Counted from the first letter of the stretch, positions 8,331-18,020 are shown. The stretch is DNA of 64,000 nt from Verrucomicrobiota bacterium (GCA_026397725.1 JAPLUI010000270.1:1-64000); one strand, 5' to 3'. Translations and numbers: made by a program. Notes: a model not told the origin generated them from the letters alone.

Positions 8331-10088
8331 TTACGGCATTTTCTCCCCTTTGTCGCACACCGCCCATAATGATTTGCCCATGACCGTAAAGAGAACGCCG
8401 TTGGCAACGCACGGCACACTGCTGCCGTGGGCGCTTCTTTCGACAGTGCCAAGAATCTTGAGTGTCTGGTCCGCCGCCAGGATGGTGTTGCCGGCAAATA
8501 ACTTGCCGTCCGCTGCCAGCAGGGCGGAGTTGATCTGGCCTTGGTCGCCCTGGAGCGCGTAGGTCCAGTATTTCCGCCCGGTATCCGCGTCCAGGCAGTG
8601 GATGACACTGGCTTCGTCAATGGCGAACACCAGCCCTGCGGTAACGGCCACCGTGCTCAGTGATGCAGTCATCCCGTCGTAACTCCACACCTTGCCACTG
8701 CGGGTGACATCGCCGGTCCGTGTCGCATCGATGCAAACCAGATACCCCTTGCTGTCCTTGCTGCCATGAACCGGATCCCCGCCGATCGCCACATACACCC
8801 GGTTGCGGTAAAACACCGGTGTGGCAATGATGTCGCACGGATGCTGCTGCCCGTCCCCCGTGGCCTGGCGCGCATAAAACGGCGCATTCCTATATTCCGG
8901 CGGAAGGCAATCGAACCACCAGATCTTCTTCAGGATCGGCACGTCGGGCACCCTGGCGGTTGGAATGGAATCGACGGGCGTGGTGACCGGCATGTCGATC
9001 GAAAAACGGAACTCCAGTGGCAGCGCGGGCTTTTGCGTGGAGGAGAGCACGTTGAATTGTTTGGCGTATTGCGCAGGAGAGAGGCCGGCCGTGTCTTTGC
9101 CTTTGACGTTGATATAATACACGATCGGGCCGCGCAGCGTGGTGGTAACCCAACGGTCGGGGATGACCTCCGCCGCCGGATCGACCGGTTCGAAGGCATA
9201 ACAGAAGGCATTCCCGGTGGCAAAGAGGATCTGTGCCTTACCATTCACCATCGCCAGCGACGGCGACGACCATTGCCCCCGCCAGAGCTGTTCGCCAATC
9301 TGCTCATCGTCGCGCGCGACGAGCTGTCCGGTATGCTTGTTGAGCACAATCAGGCTGGGGGTCAGCGGATAAAACGGTTTCCCCAGGTTTTTATAGCGCC
9401 CATTGCCGGTGCAGGCATACACAAAGTCGCCATGCACCAGAACGGAGCAACTGGCGACATGATCCTGCATGATCTGCATGGCTTTTGCCATGTCATAGCG
9501 CCAGACAATGTGCCGGGCGGAATCCGCGCCGCCGGCTGCGGCGGACGGATCGAGCCAGGATTTCAGATCCAGGCACATCACCTCCGGATACGGTGCCACA
9601 AAATAGAGGCGGTCGCCCTCAACGGTTGGAGTCGAACACACCCCGAAGTTATCCGTTTTTGTTTTCGATGGACCGCAGACAAACGTTCCCAACTCCTTCC
9701 CGGTTTCCTCATCGAAGCACAGGATCCTGGCATCGGCGGGCGAATCGCCCGCCGTGCCGATGAAAACCCTCCCTTGACTCACCACCGGGCTGCCGAAGGT
9801 ATTGTTGTTGAGCTTGGCGACCCATTTGATGTTCTTGGTGGTGGACGGATCCATTTTTCCACCGTCTATTTTCGCGCCGGGAGAATAGCAATCCGGCAGG
9901 CCCTGCGCCGTTTCGGAGGCCATATTGCGCGACGGCTGGCCACCCCACGACGGCCAATCCGCGGCACATACCGCGGTTGCCGCGAGAACCAGGGACAGGA
10001 GCACGCTTCCTGACAACACCAAAGACCCGGGAGAAACTCCGGCAACCATCTCCCTTGACCCGGTTGAGGATCGCGATTCAGTTTTCAT
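8331..10088 (-). CDS. Exported PQQ-type beta-propeller protein
   Basis: 585 residues with a signal peptide (hydrophobic stretch 24-42, AVCAADWPSWGG). After the opening WPSWGGQPSRNM come repeated propeller blades: GSPVVSQGRVFIGT, LCFDEETGKELG, CSTPTVEGDRLYFV, ATPVFYRNRVYVAIGG, IHCLDADTGRKYWTY. These are the tryptophan-docking YVAL-type blades of PQQ/outer-membrane-assembly propellers. No catalytic dehydrogenase residues are evident, so a binding or scaffold role outside the cytoplasm is likelier than an alcohol dehydrogenase. It sits directly upstream of the rhamnosidase stub and alpha-galactosidase, probably as the first gene of that operon. The start ATG 10086-10088 has no strong Shine-Dalgarno. 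Confidence 0.8.
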   Translation of the reverse strand: MKTESRSSTGSREMVAGVSPGSLVLSGSVLLSLVLAATAVCAADWPSWGGQPSRNMASETAQGLPDCYSPGAKIDGGKMDPSTTKNIKWVAKLNNNTFGSPVVSQGRVFIGTAGDSPADARILCFDEETGKELGTFVCGPSKTKTDNFGVCSTPTVEGDRLYFVAPYPEVMCLDLKSWLDPSAAAGGADSARHIVWRYDMAKAMQIMQDHVASCSVLVHGDFVYACTGNGRYKNLGKPFYPLTPSLIVLNKHTGQLVARDDEQIGEQLWRGQWSSPSLAMVNGKAQILFATGNAFCYAFEPVDPAAEVIPDRWVTTTLRGPIVYYINVKGKDTAGLSPAQYAKQFNVLSSTQKPALPLEFRFSIDMPVTTPVDSIPTARVPDVPILKKIWWFDCLPPEYRNAPFYARQATGDGQQHPCDIIATPVFYRNRVYVAIGGDPVHGSKDSKGYLVCIDATRTGDVTRSGKVWSYDGMTASLSTVAVTAGLVFAIDEASVIHCLDADTGRKYWTYALQGDQGQINSALLAADGKLFAGNTILAADQTLKILGTVERSAHGSSVPCVANGVLFTVMGKSLWAVCDKGEKMP

Positions 10089-10167
10089 ACATCATGCATA
10101 GGATACAATTATTCTTACCCTTGGTCCACCCGCTTGTTCGGCGCGATGGGGGTGATCGACCAAGCGT

Positions 10168-10210
10168 AGCCGACGAAGTGTGGGGAGGAAGTGTGGAGAG
10201 GAAGTGTGAG
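10168..10210. repeat. Short tandem repeat in the intergenic region
   Basis: Three imperfect 13-14 base units starting GAAGTGTG(G/A)(G/A)GAG, immediately before the strong hairpin at 10219. They could be a protein-binding array upstream of the propeller operon (on its promoter side) or simple slippage. Confidence 0.5.
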
Positions 10211-10218
10211 TTGAAGAA

Positions 10219-10250
10219 GCGGGGCTGCCGGTGCGCACCGGCAGCCCCGC
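10219..10250. terminator. Strong perfect 32-base palindrome
   Basis: GCGGGGCTGCCGGTGC followed by its exact reverse complement, a 16-base-pair stem. It lies between the end of the Calx-beta gene (minus strand) and the start of the propeller gene, where a terminator for the former is expected. No T-tract follows, so termination strength is inferred only from stem stability. Confidence 0.6.
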
Positions 10251-10369
10251 GAATCCGGAGAACCCCCATAAACTCCGGAAAGCTCACGCATCCCACTTCC
10301 GCCACTGCGGCCATTGCTTGGTGATTTGACATCCCGGATTTCAGATTGCGGATTTCCGGTCTTGCTGCG

Positions 10370-13156
10370 TTATGGCGTGACCACCAGGCGGCAGAATTGC
10401 TTCTCCGCGCCGTTAGGCAGGGTGTAGATCACGAAGCCCGGGTTGCTCGTCGTGTCAATGTCGCCAGAGGCGGCGGGCATCCAGTCGGTGAGGTTGTCGG
10501 ACACCTGCACCTCGTAGGAGGCGACATCATTCACATAAGGCCAGGTGACCTTGCCGTCCACGACACCCGGATTGGTGGCCAGGCCGTCCATGCCCATGAA
10601 GTAGGCCACGCCGTTGGCGACGCCGTCGTGGTTGGCATCCAGGCCGGGGTCCTGGCCGTTGGCGTGGTCGGTCGCCCAGCCGGTGTAACCGGTCGCGGCG
10701 GAAGCCACTTGAACAATGATGCCGGCGATCGTTCCCCGCATTTGACTTGCGCTGCCGTTGCCTACGATCTTGATGATGTCATTCGCATACGCAGCGACCG
10801 TCGTGCCACTCCCAACCTGACTGCCGCCTCCACCCCAAGCAGGTTGAGAGCCTGGGACCACGAAGGTCTCGAGCAGTGTGTTGCTGCTGTCTTTCAGACT
10901 GGGCGTGGTAAAGCCATTTGCGGAGTTGTCGTTGCAGGCCATCACGACCGTGACCTTGTATTGGGTGGCACCGGTCGCGGTCAGCCAAGCGCTCAAGCCA
11001 CTCAACGTGATTGTGGAGTTTGAGCTGTCGAGGTAGCCCCGGTAGATCTGATCGTCACCGGTGGCAGGAGGTGTGTTTGTGATGTAATAATTACTGCTCA
11101 CCCCACTCATGCCGACCGTGACTCCACTCGCCAGGAAACCACCGCTGAACACATCGGTTTGCGTCCAATCCGCCTTGTTGACGCCAAACGCGGAAGTTGC
11201 GGTTAGCGGGTAGGTGCCGCCATGGAAATTGACCGCGATCACGGTGGGCACCGGCTCATCGTCGGTGATGGTGAAGGTCTGCGGAGTGCCGCTCTTATCG
11301 GCGTTGACCGCGTAGTCGATGTCCACCACGATGGTCTCGCCCGGGTCATAAACGGTGTCCTGCACCGCTGTGAGAGTGACGGGCACGGTGCAGGTGGTTG
11401 CTCCCGCCGGGATCACAATGCTGGTGCCGTCACGCGTGTAGTCGGTGGTCAGCGTTGCGGTGCTCGAGAACCACAGGTTCACCGTCACCTCCTTATCAGT
11501 CGGTGCCGAGAGCGTCGCGGTCACGGTCGCCGTGCCGGCAGCTTCCGCGATCGTCGGGCTGGACTGACTGAGCGTCACGGTCGGTGGCGCAGACGACGGA
11601 ACCGCTTTGACAATGACGGCGGCAATGGACGACCTCTTGCCAGTTGCAGTGTTGTTGCCTACGATCTTGATGGTGTCGAGCGAATACGCGGCCGACGTGC
11701 CATTCCCAACCTGGCTACCGCTGTTCGTACCCCAAGTGGGTTTGTAGGCGGAGATAGAGAAGGTCTCGAGCGTTGTGTTACTGCTGTTTTTCAGACTGGG
11801 CGCAGTAAGGCCGTCGGCGGAGCTGTCGGCGACCGCCATCACGACCATGACCTTGTAGGTGGACGCACCGGCCGCGCTCAGCCAAGCACTCAAACCACTC
11901 AACGTGATCGACGACGAGGTTTGGAAGTTGTCGGCGGTGTAGCCCTTGTAGATCTGATCATCACCGGTGACGGGAGTGCCAGCGATGGCTTGATTGCTGC
12001 CCAGCCCGCTCAGGCTGACCGTGACTCCACTCGCAAGGAAGCTGCCGCTGTTTGCATTGGTTTGCGTCCAATCCGCCTTGTTGACGCCAAACGCGGAAGC
12101 TGCGCTTAACGAGTTGGTGCCGCCATAGAAGTTGACCGCGATCGCGGTGGGAACCGGATCATCGTCGGTGATGGTGAAGGTCTGCGGAGTGCCGCTCTTA
12201 TCGGCGTTGACCGCGTAGTCGATGGTCGCCACGATGGTCTCGTTCGGATCATAAACGGTGTCCTGAACCGCCGTGAGCGTGACGGGCACGGTGCAGGTGG
12301 TTGCTCCCGCCGGGATCACGATGCTGGTGCCGTCGCGCGTGTAGTCGGTGGTCAGTGTCGCGGTGCCCGAGAACAACAGGTTCACCGTCACCTCCTTATC
12401 AGTCGCCGCCGAGAGCGTCGCGGTCACGGTCGCCGTGCCGGCAGCTTCCGCGATCATGCTGCCGGACTGACTGAGCGCCACGGTCGGCGGCGCAGGCGAT
12501 GGAACCGCTCTAACAATGATGCCGGCGATAGGCCCCCTCTTGTTGGTCGCGGTACCGTTGCCTACGATCTTGATAGTGTCATCCGAATACGTGTTGGCCG
12601 ACGTGCCGTTTCCAACCTGACTGGTGGTCCCACCCCAAGCGGGTTTGTAGGCGAGGACAGTGAAGGTCTCTTGCGTTACGCCGGCACTGTTTTTCAGACT
12701 GGGCGCAACGAGGCCATCTGCGGAGCCGTCGTTCACCGCCATCACGACCGTGACCTTGTATGAGGAGGCACCGGCTGTGGTCAGCCATGCGCTCAAGCCA
12801 CTCAACGTGATCGTCGCGCCTGAGCTGTCGAGGTAGCCTCGGTAAACTTGGTCGTCACCGGTGGCAGGAGGAGTGTTTGTGATGTAATAATTACTGCTCA
12901 CACCACTTATGCCGACGGTGACTCCACTCACCGTGAGGCCGCTGGTTGTAGCGGTTTGCGTCCAATCCGCCAAAGCGACGCCAAACGCGGAAGCCGCGCT
13001 CAGCGGGTAGGAACTGCCATTGAAGTTGATGGCAATCACGTCATTAGCGGCGCGGGCGGCCGGGGCGATGGCCAGCGCCGCGGTCACGGCGAGGGCGAGG
13101 GTGCCGTGCCGGATGGAACTGCGGGTGCTTTGGATCATGCTGGTGTTTGGGTTCAT
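10370..13156 (-). CDS. Exported repeat protein with two Calx-beta domains
   Basis: 928 residues from ATG 13156. A longer frame to 13291 would overlap the upstream gene and begins with non-signal sequence. A signal peptide ends near AARAAND. Three copies of a roughly 190-residue beta-sandwich unit (IAVNFYGGT..., DDQIYKGY, SGLSAWL, YKVMVVMA, DTIKIVGN) alternate with two Calx-beta domains (PTVTLSQSSPTIAEA..., TDYTRDGTSIVIPAG, VYDPGETIVVDIDY). The Calx-beta domains probably bind calcium. The C-terminal 110 residues have a TSP3-like DANHDGVANGVAYFMG and the ending FCRLVVTP, shared with the exoprotein array at 31-45 kb. It probably belongs to the same surface family. It lies 32 bases downstream of the heme/FGE gene, so the two are likely co-transcribed. 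Confidence 0.8.
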   Translation of the reverse strand: MNPNTSMIQSTRSSIRHGTLALAVTAALAIAPAARAANDVIAINFNGSSYPLSAASAFGVALADWTQTATTSGLTVSGVTVGISGVSSNYYITNTPPATGDDQVYRGYLDSSGATITLSGLSAWLTTAGASSYKVTVVMAVNDGSADGLVAPSLKNSAGVTQETFTVLAYKPAWGGTTSQVGNGTSANTYSDDTIKIVGNGTATNKRGPIAGIIVRAVPSPAPPTVALSQSGSMIAEAAGTATVTATLSAATDKEVTVNLLFSGTATLTTDYTRDGTSIVIPAGATTCTVPVTLTAVQDTVYDPNETIVATIDYAVNADKSGTPQTFTITDDDPVPTAIAVNFYGGTNSLSAASAFGVNKADWTQTNANSGSFLASGVTVSLSGLGSNQAIAGTPVTGDDQIYKGYTADNFQTSSSITLSGLSAWLSAAGASTYKVMVVMAVADSSADGLTAPSLKNSSNTTLETFSISAYKPTWGTNSGSQVGNGTSAAYSLDTIKIVGNNTATGKRSSIAAVIVKAVPSSAPPTVTLSQSSPTIAEAAGTATVTATLSAPTDKEVTVNLWFSSTATLTTDYTRDGTSIVIPAGATTCTVPVTLTAVQDTVYDPGETIVVDIDYAVNADKSGTPQTFTITDDEPVPTVIAVNFHGGTYPLTATSAFGVNKADWTQTDVFSGGFLASGVTVGMSGVSSNYYITNTPPATGDDQIYRGYLDSSNSTITLSGLSAWLTATGATQYKVTVVMACNDNSANGFTTPSLKDSSNTLLETFVVPGSQPAWGGGGSQVGSGTTVAAYANDIIKIVGNGSASQMRGTIAGIIVQVASAATGYTGWATDHANGQDPGLDANHDGVANGVAYFMGMDGLATNPGVVDGKVTWPYVNDVASYEVQVSDNLTDWMPAASGDIDTTSNPGFVIYTLPNGAEKQFCRLVVTP

Positions 13157-13188
13157 GCCGGTGGGTTGTTTTGGGGGCTCAACAGCTC

Positions 13189-16100
13189 CTATTCTTCGAC
13201 CACCACGCGGAACCCGACATGATAGACGCGCTGCCAGGTCGGGAAGCCCAGGCGGAACGACGAGGTTGAGCGCAGTGGCCGGTCGTGCCACGACCCGCCG
13301 CGAACCACCTTTTTGCTATCTATCGAAAGCCCGTTGCGACCATCGGTGTCGGTGTAGGGATATGGCTTGTAGTCCGACAATGTCCATTCGGCCACGTTGC
13401 CGTGCATGTCATACAATCCCCACGGGCCCGGCGTGTATTTGCCGGTTGGGGCCAGGTGCAGCACGCCATCGTTGAAACGCGCGTCCTTGAGTTCGAAATC
13501 CTCGTTAGGGCCGGGATTGGGGATGGGTTGCGGATCGACACCCGAGACGGCCATTTGTTTGACCGTGACATCGGCCAGGTTGGCAAAGCCGGAGAAATCC
13601 GTGTTCAGATCGCCGTAGGAGAGAGGCGTGTCGGTGCCGGCGCGACAGGCCCACTCCCATTGGGCCTCGGTTGGCAGGGTGACATTGCGGCCGGTCCTTT
13701 GGGAGAGCCACTTGCAGAATTCCATGGCTTGCTGCCAGGACACGCGGATCACCGGGAACTCGGGATGGTTCATGTCATAACCCGGCTTGACCTGGTCCTT
13801 GTAATGCATGTCATAGATGCCGTTCTGATAGTCGGGATCGAACTGCCGGTATTCCCCGAGGCTCACTTCCCTGGCACCCATCAGGAACAGGGTCTTGATG
13901 GTGACCGGCGTGACGGGTTGCTCCATGGGTGACTCCGAGTTGCTGCCCATCAGGAAAGTTCCCGGCGGAATGCACACCAGATCCAGTTTCACATCGTCGC
14001 CCAGATCCAGTTGGGAGGTGGCGTTGGCGCCTTGCATCGTCTTGGCGGTGGTGGCGGGGAACGGCCAGCCCGTGGCCGTCACCGCGGGTTGCTTGCCGAC
14101 CTCCGTGAGTTGCGGCTCCGGCTTGATGAAGATTGCCGTCTTCTGGTATGGATTGAGGATGGTCTCGGTGTCCGCATCAGCTTCCGTATAGTACTGCTTG
14201 TTGAGTTCATGCTGTCGCTTGAGCACGTCCTGGCCCGCGCCGGCCTCTGTCCACGTGCCATGGTTTGGCGCGTTGAGGTCAATCCATGTCACCAAACGGT
14301 CCCAGGCTTCGGCGTCAAGCTTCACCTTGTAATGGCCCTTCTGTAGCATCTGGATGAGTTCACTGGTATCGGCATGAAACTCGAGCGGCGTGAGCAGATG
14401 ATAATTACCCTCCGGTCCGTTGCGCCGGACATACGGATGAATCGCGTTGTATGACCTGTTAGGTTCCGACAGGTCCGGCTTCGCCCCGGCATTGGGGTCA
14501 TGACAGCCGACGCAGAACTTGTCGATGACCGGTTGCACCTCGCGGGCGTAGCTCATCCCGCGTGCCGGGCCGTACCAGGGCGTCAACGCGTGCGGCTCGA
14601 TGCGTTGCGCGATCATTGGTTTGGTGGGTGGCGCCGAATTCTGGTTTTCATGGCAGCCGACGCAGGAGAGGATTTCGCCCGGCATGCCGAGCGTCCAACT
14701 GCGCATGAGGGCGATCGCCTTGCCGTCCTTATCCAGCGGTTGGATCGACACCGGCGTGTTGGCCGGCACCTTGAAGGCGGCCGAGCCATCGGCTTCGATG
14801 GGGGCGGTGCCCAGGATCACATGCTGGTCCCAACCGGCTTCCATGCCCATTGCATAGTGGCCGCCGCAACGCCGCGGGCTATAGACATACTTATAGATGC
14901 GCAGGGATTTGGCGGTGCCGCGCGGGACGCCCGCCAGGCCGGGGCCGGCATAGACATCGGAGATGAGCATGGTGCACTCCTTGCTGTCGGGTTTCACGCG
15001 GTCGGGAATGGCGGGAGGTTGCACCGTCTTGCGGAACGGCACCGGTTCGAAGAGCATGGTGCCCTCCTCCTTCTTGAGGAGCACGAAGTTGTCGAAGCTA
15101 TCTACCAGATAGATAGCCCAGCCGCCCTTGATATTGCAGGATGCCAGGAAATACTTGTCGCTGAGCGGATAGGGATGGAGGAACCGGGGATGGGAGCCAT
15201 CGACCAGGGCGTCCTTGGTCACGGCCTCGACCTTTTTGCCGTAGCCGGGGATGCGCTGCACCGCGCCGTCGGCCTCGAAGGTGCCTTGGGCGGCATCGAA
15301 GAGGATCATCTCACCTTCGCGTTTCACGCCGTGATGACCGCTGATGATGCCGACGAACTTGGTGGCGGAGCCGGGGATCGGCCGCGCGTAGAACAGCGAG
15401 TTGGGCCAATAGGAATTGCTGCCGTAGAACGCCTTCTGATCCGTGCCGTCCGGATTCATGCTCATCAGGACGCGGCTGAAGTAATGCGCCGAATCGGTGT
15501 ATTCCCACCGCAGATACATGACGCGTCCGTTGTTGAGGACCACCGGATACCAATCATTGTCCTGCTCGAAACAAAGCCGACGCACGCCGCTGCCGTCGGC
15601 ATTCATGAGGTGAAGGTTGGCGACATAATCGGCGCCGCCGACACAGGGGACGCCCACGTAGCCGAGCGTGCAGTCGAAGATGATGCGTCCGTCCGGCAGA
15701 TAGACCGGATCATAACAATCGATATCGGCACCCATGTCCGGCGACACCCGGCGCAGGCCGGTGCCGTCCGCCTTGATTTCGCAGATTGCCCAGGAATTGT
15801 CGGGAGCGAGCGAGGAGAAGAGGATTTTGTCGGCATTGAAATGCAGGTCGAAATCGCCGACAAACTGTTGTTTGTCAGGTCGATAGAGTGTCTTCAACTC
15901 CCCATCTAACAAAGGACTGAGGACCGCGAGTTCGTTATCGAAGGACTTGCCGAGGCTGGAGTTGCCCTGCCAGTTGGCGGGCATGGCGGAATCGCCCTTG
16001 CGGCGCACCAGAAGCAATTTGTCGAAATCGAGCAAGGGATTGGCCAGCAAGGCCTCGCGCTTGAGGGTATCGAAGGCTTTGGCACCATCGGCGGTGGCGA

Positions 16101-16830
16101 TGGTGGGCTCGAGTTCCTCGAGGCGTTTGAGGAATTCGTGGCCCTTGGGATAGCGTTGGCCGTTGGCTTTGATGAGGTCGTTGATGGCGAGGCGCAGGGA
16201 GTCCGGGGTGCCTTCCGAGTCGGTTCTGGGGCTGGAGGGAGACGTTGCGGCGGAGGCGGTGCCCTTGGGCACCTTGGTGCCGAGCCACGCGCACTTCGGA
16301 CTGTCCTGGATCGACAGGGGAATGGCCCCCGGCCCGGCCTTGTCGCCGCTCGCCCCCCAGACCACTTTGCGATTGTGGTCCAGGATGGAGACCCGGAAGC
16401 CGTCCAAGCGGGATTCAAAGCCAGTGCGGTTCCAGAGGACGATCTTATCGATGGCAAACGGCTTGCCGAGATCCACCTCCCAGGTCGGATCGGTGACATT
16501 TTCGGCGCTGTGGGTGATCGAGTTGTTTTCCCACATGCCATTGGTGTTGCCGTCCACGGCGCGTTGGGCGTCGGCGCCGAACCCCGTGCTGTTTTGGACT
16601 GCGGGCTTCTTCACGGCCACATTGGTTGCGCCGCTGAATACCTGGACCTCGGCAAGCGACAGGGTTTTCCCGTTGCCCGGCAACTGGACTTGGACATAGC
16701 GCCCCTCGACGGCCGACGGCGCTTGCGCCCCGGCCGGCGCGGCCAGCAGCGCCACCAGTGCGGGGATCAGCGGCCAGCATCCGGGTGCCGCTCTGGTTCT
16801 CGTGGGCTTGTGGCTTTGTGTGATCATCAT
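13189..16830 (-). CDS. Fusion of F5/8-type domain, hydrazine-synthase-alpha-like propeller, CxxCH hemes and an FGE-sulfatase domain
   Basis: 1,213 residues with a signal peptide (to about AGAQA). Residues 40-165 form a discoidin-like sugar-binding domain (AVDGNTNGMWEN, IVLWNRTG). Residues about 330-680 read as the HZS-alpha middle-domain type propeller (LMNADGSGVRRL, LMSMNPDGTDQKAF, GIISGHHGVKREGE). Two heme c motifs follow, CVGCHENQ near 723 and CVGCHDPN near 774. From about 940 is a formylglycine-generating-enzyme fold: IPPGTFLMGS, PTEAQWEWACRAG, GLYDMHGNVAEW, VVRGGSW, GFRV. Such fusions are periplasmic and common in Planctomycetota and Verrucomicrobiota, with unknown roles. Hydrazine synthesis itself is not implied. 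The FGE active-site cysteines are not apparent. Confidence 0.8.
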   Translation of the reverse strand: MMITQSHKPTRTRAAPGCWPLIPALVALLAAPAGAQAPSAVEGRYVQVQLPGNGKTLSLAEVQVFSGATNVAVKKPAVQNSTGFGADAQRAVDGNTNGMWENNSITHSAENVTDPTWEVDLGKPFAIDKIVLWNRTGFESRLDGFRVSILDHNRKVVWGASGDKAGPGAIPLSIQDSPKCAWLGTKVPKGTASAATSPSSPRTDSEGTPDSLRLAINDLIKANGQRYPKGHEFLKRLEELEPTIATADGAKAFDTLKREALLANPLLDFDKLLLVRRKGDSAMPANWQGNSSLGKSFDNELAVLSPLLDGELKTLYRPDKQQFVGDFDLHFNADKILFSSLAPDNSWAICEIKADGTGLRRVSPDMGADIDCYDPVYLPDGRIIFDCTLGYVGVPCVGGADYVANLHLMNADGSGVRRLCFEQDNDWYPVVLNNGRVMYLRWEYTDSAHYFSRVLMSMNPDGTDQKAFYGSNSYWPNSLFYARPIPGSATKFVGIISGHHGVKREGEMILFDAAQGTFEADGAVQRIPGYGKKVEAVTKDALVDGSHPRFLHPYPLSDKYFLASCNIKGGWAIYLVDSFDNFVLLKKEEGTMLFEPVPFRKTVQPPAIPDRVKPDSKECTMLISDVYAGPGLAGVPRGTAKSLRIYKYVYSPRRCGGHYAMGMEAGWDQHVILGTAPIEADGSAAFKVPANTPVSIQPLDKDGKAIALMRSWTLGMPGEILSCVGCHENQNSAPPTKPMIAQRIEPHALTPWYGPARGMSYAREVQPVIDKFCVGCHDPNAGAKPDLSEPNRSYNAIHPYVRRNGPEGNYHLLTPLEFHADTSELIQMLQKGHYKVKLDAEAWDRLVTWIDLNAPNHGTWTEAGAGQDVLKRQHELNKQYYTEADADTETILNPYQKTAIFIKPEPQLTEVGKQPAVTATGWPFPATTAKTMQGANATSQLDLGDDVKLDLVCIPPGTFLMGSNSESPMEQPVTPVTIKTLFLMGAREVSLGEYRQFDPDYQNGIYDMHYKDQVKPGYDMNHPEFPVIRVSWQQAMEFCKWLSQRTGRNVTLPTEAQWEWACRAGTDTPLSYGDLNTDFSGFANLADVTVKQMAVSGVDPQPIPNPGPNEDFELKDARFNDGVLHLAPTGKYTPGPWGLYDMHGNVAEWTLSDYKPYPYTDTDGRNGLSIDSKKVVRGGSWHDRPLRSTSSFRLGFPTWQRVYHVGFRVVVEE

Positions 16831-16916
16831 GGTCTGGCTGTCTTGGTTGTTAGGAAAGCGGGGGAGAATGCCGTAGAGGGATACGTGCGGCGGCCGGGCG
16901 ATCTTTCGGCAACGTT

Positions 16917-17099
16917 TTGCTCGACTGTCTGATCCTGGAAAGCAGCGGCCTGCCGCGTGTTGGCAAGGTGGCGAGTGCGCGGATTCTCGACCTGTGTGAC
17001 TGCGGCCATCATCAGGGTTTGGTGGCCTGGCACACGCTGCCGATCATCAGCTACTACCACGGGCGGCAAAACCCGGTGGAGCAAACCGCAGCCTCATGA
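16917..17099 (+). pseudogene. Possible 3' gene fragment, unrecognised
   Basis: Sixty open codons with high-GC third positions and a natural-looking composition (ILDLCDCGHHQGLVAWHTLP), ending in TGA at 17097-17099. No plausible start or upstream continuation is present because the promoter of the heme/FGE gene lies there. I do not recognise the family. It may be the tail of a displaced gene. Confidence 0.25.
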
Positions 17100-17640
17100 C
17101 ACTTGATCCCGAAGGCTAGCGAGTGGGGCTTGGAATTCGCCCGGATGGGCTAATTGCAAGGGTTGGCGGGCGATGGCGCGAGCTGGCGAATGGGATTAGC
17201 CTGTGAAATGAAAGTGACACCGTCCCTCTTGTCAAAAGCACCCGAGTACAGGCCGACAAGCGTTGGGTACGACCGCCTAAGACAACCACGGATTAAAGGA
17301 TTTCACGGATTACACGGATGAAGAATTAGGGCTGGGATCTGGGCGGGACTTGAGGGGATGGATCGGGGAAAATGAACCACTGATGGCTGATTCAACTGAT
17401 TCCATAAAGAATTTTCAACCGCTGATCACGCTGATCACGCTGATGTTTCGGGAAAAGAAAGCCCTCTTCCATCCGTGTCATCCGCGCGTCATCCGCGGTC
17501 AATCCAATCCAAAGAATTTCGTCAATCCGTGTAATCCGCGTAATCCTCTTCATCCGTGGTCTTCTTCGTCCCGCTCCACCCTTCAAGCCCCCAACCGGAG
17601 GACGGTTGATTTCCCCTAAAACACAATCCTAGGCCATGGT
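17100..17640. other. Intergenic, rich in dispersed repeats
   Basis: No gene seen in about 540 bases. From 17280 to 17575 the sequence is built from permutations of ACGGATTACACGG and ATCCGTGTAATCCGCG, words that recur in both orientations, plus tandem GCTGATCAC units near 17420-17445. Part of it (17457-17519) has an inverted copy at 62.2 kb. Confidence 0.6.
17457..17519 (+). repeat. Dispersed repeat, copy 1 (ATCCGTG family)
   Basis: About 62 bases running from GAAAGCCCTCTTCCATCCGT to CCAATCCAAAGAATTT. The reverse complement of 62165-62225 matches it with only a handful of differences. Both copies are intergenic, about 45 kb apart and in opposite orientation. Confidence 0.8.
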
Positions 17641-17848
17641 TTGTCACTGTTGGCAGATGAGGGTGCCGGTTCCTTGTTCCTGCCACCGGCCACGCGCGGC
17701 GCGGCGGTCATGACGGCGGAAAAAGGCGTGCAAGGCGCCCGGCTCCTCGATGCTGAGGGCTCGGTTGCGGCAGCGGCCCGCCAGGCGGGCGTGAATGAAT
17801 CGACGTTGCGCCAGGCGTTGCGCGGCGGACGTGTCGTCAGAACGCCAG
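17641..17848 (+). pseudogene. Transposase-like helix-turn-helix N-terminal remnant
   Basis: The opening codons of a 131-codon frame give LADEGAGSLFLPPATRGAAV, then a clear helix-turn-helix-like segment (GARLLDAEGSVAAAARQAG followed by VNESTLRQALRGGRVVR). The pattern resembles N-termini of some DDE transposases or phage-type HTH proteins. The rest of the frame (from about 17850) is translated palindromic repeat DNA and is not protein-like. I read it as a truncated remnant; the family assignment is weak. Confidence 0.35.
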
Positions 17849-17919
17849 CGCCGGACGGGGCGGTGTCCCAAGACCGGGCGGGGGGGACGAACAAGTCGGA
17901 GCGGAGCCGCTCGGACGCG

Positions 17920-18019
17920 GCGGTGTGGCGCTGCGCTTCCCACCGCACTCCATACTCGCACCGCACCTGCGCAGCCAAAGTCTGGAGTGCGGTGGGAAGG
18001 GCGCAGCCCGCCACACCGC
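17920..18019. repeat. Large REP-like inverted repeat
   Basis: Left arm 17920-17952 (GCGGTGTGGCGCTGCGC...CACCGCACTCCA) and right arm 17983-18019 are near-perfect reverse complements around a 30-base loop. Small insertions in the right arm are the only mismatches. It could form a cruciform or a strong RNA hairpin. Its position beside other dispersed repeats suggests a REP-type element. Confidence 0.75.
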
Positions 18020-18020
18020 T

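Noticed and set aside
13189..14000. FGE domain of the heme protein as another hypervariable retroelement target
   Set aside because: The C-terminal segment (VVRGGSWHDRPLRSTSSFRL) lacks the run of NNC-type codons and ends with GFRVVVEE, like ordinary FGE proteins.
14500..15909. 469-codon plus-strand open frame opposite the heme/FGE protein
   Set aside because: No recognisable fold, and the minus-strand frame holds CxxCH and propeller motifs across the same bases.
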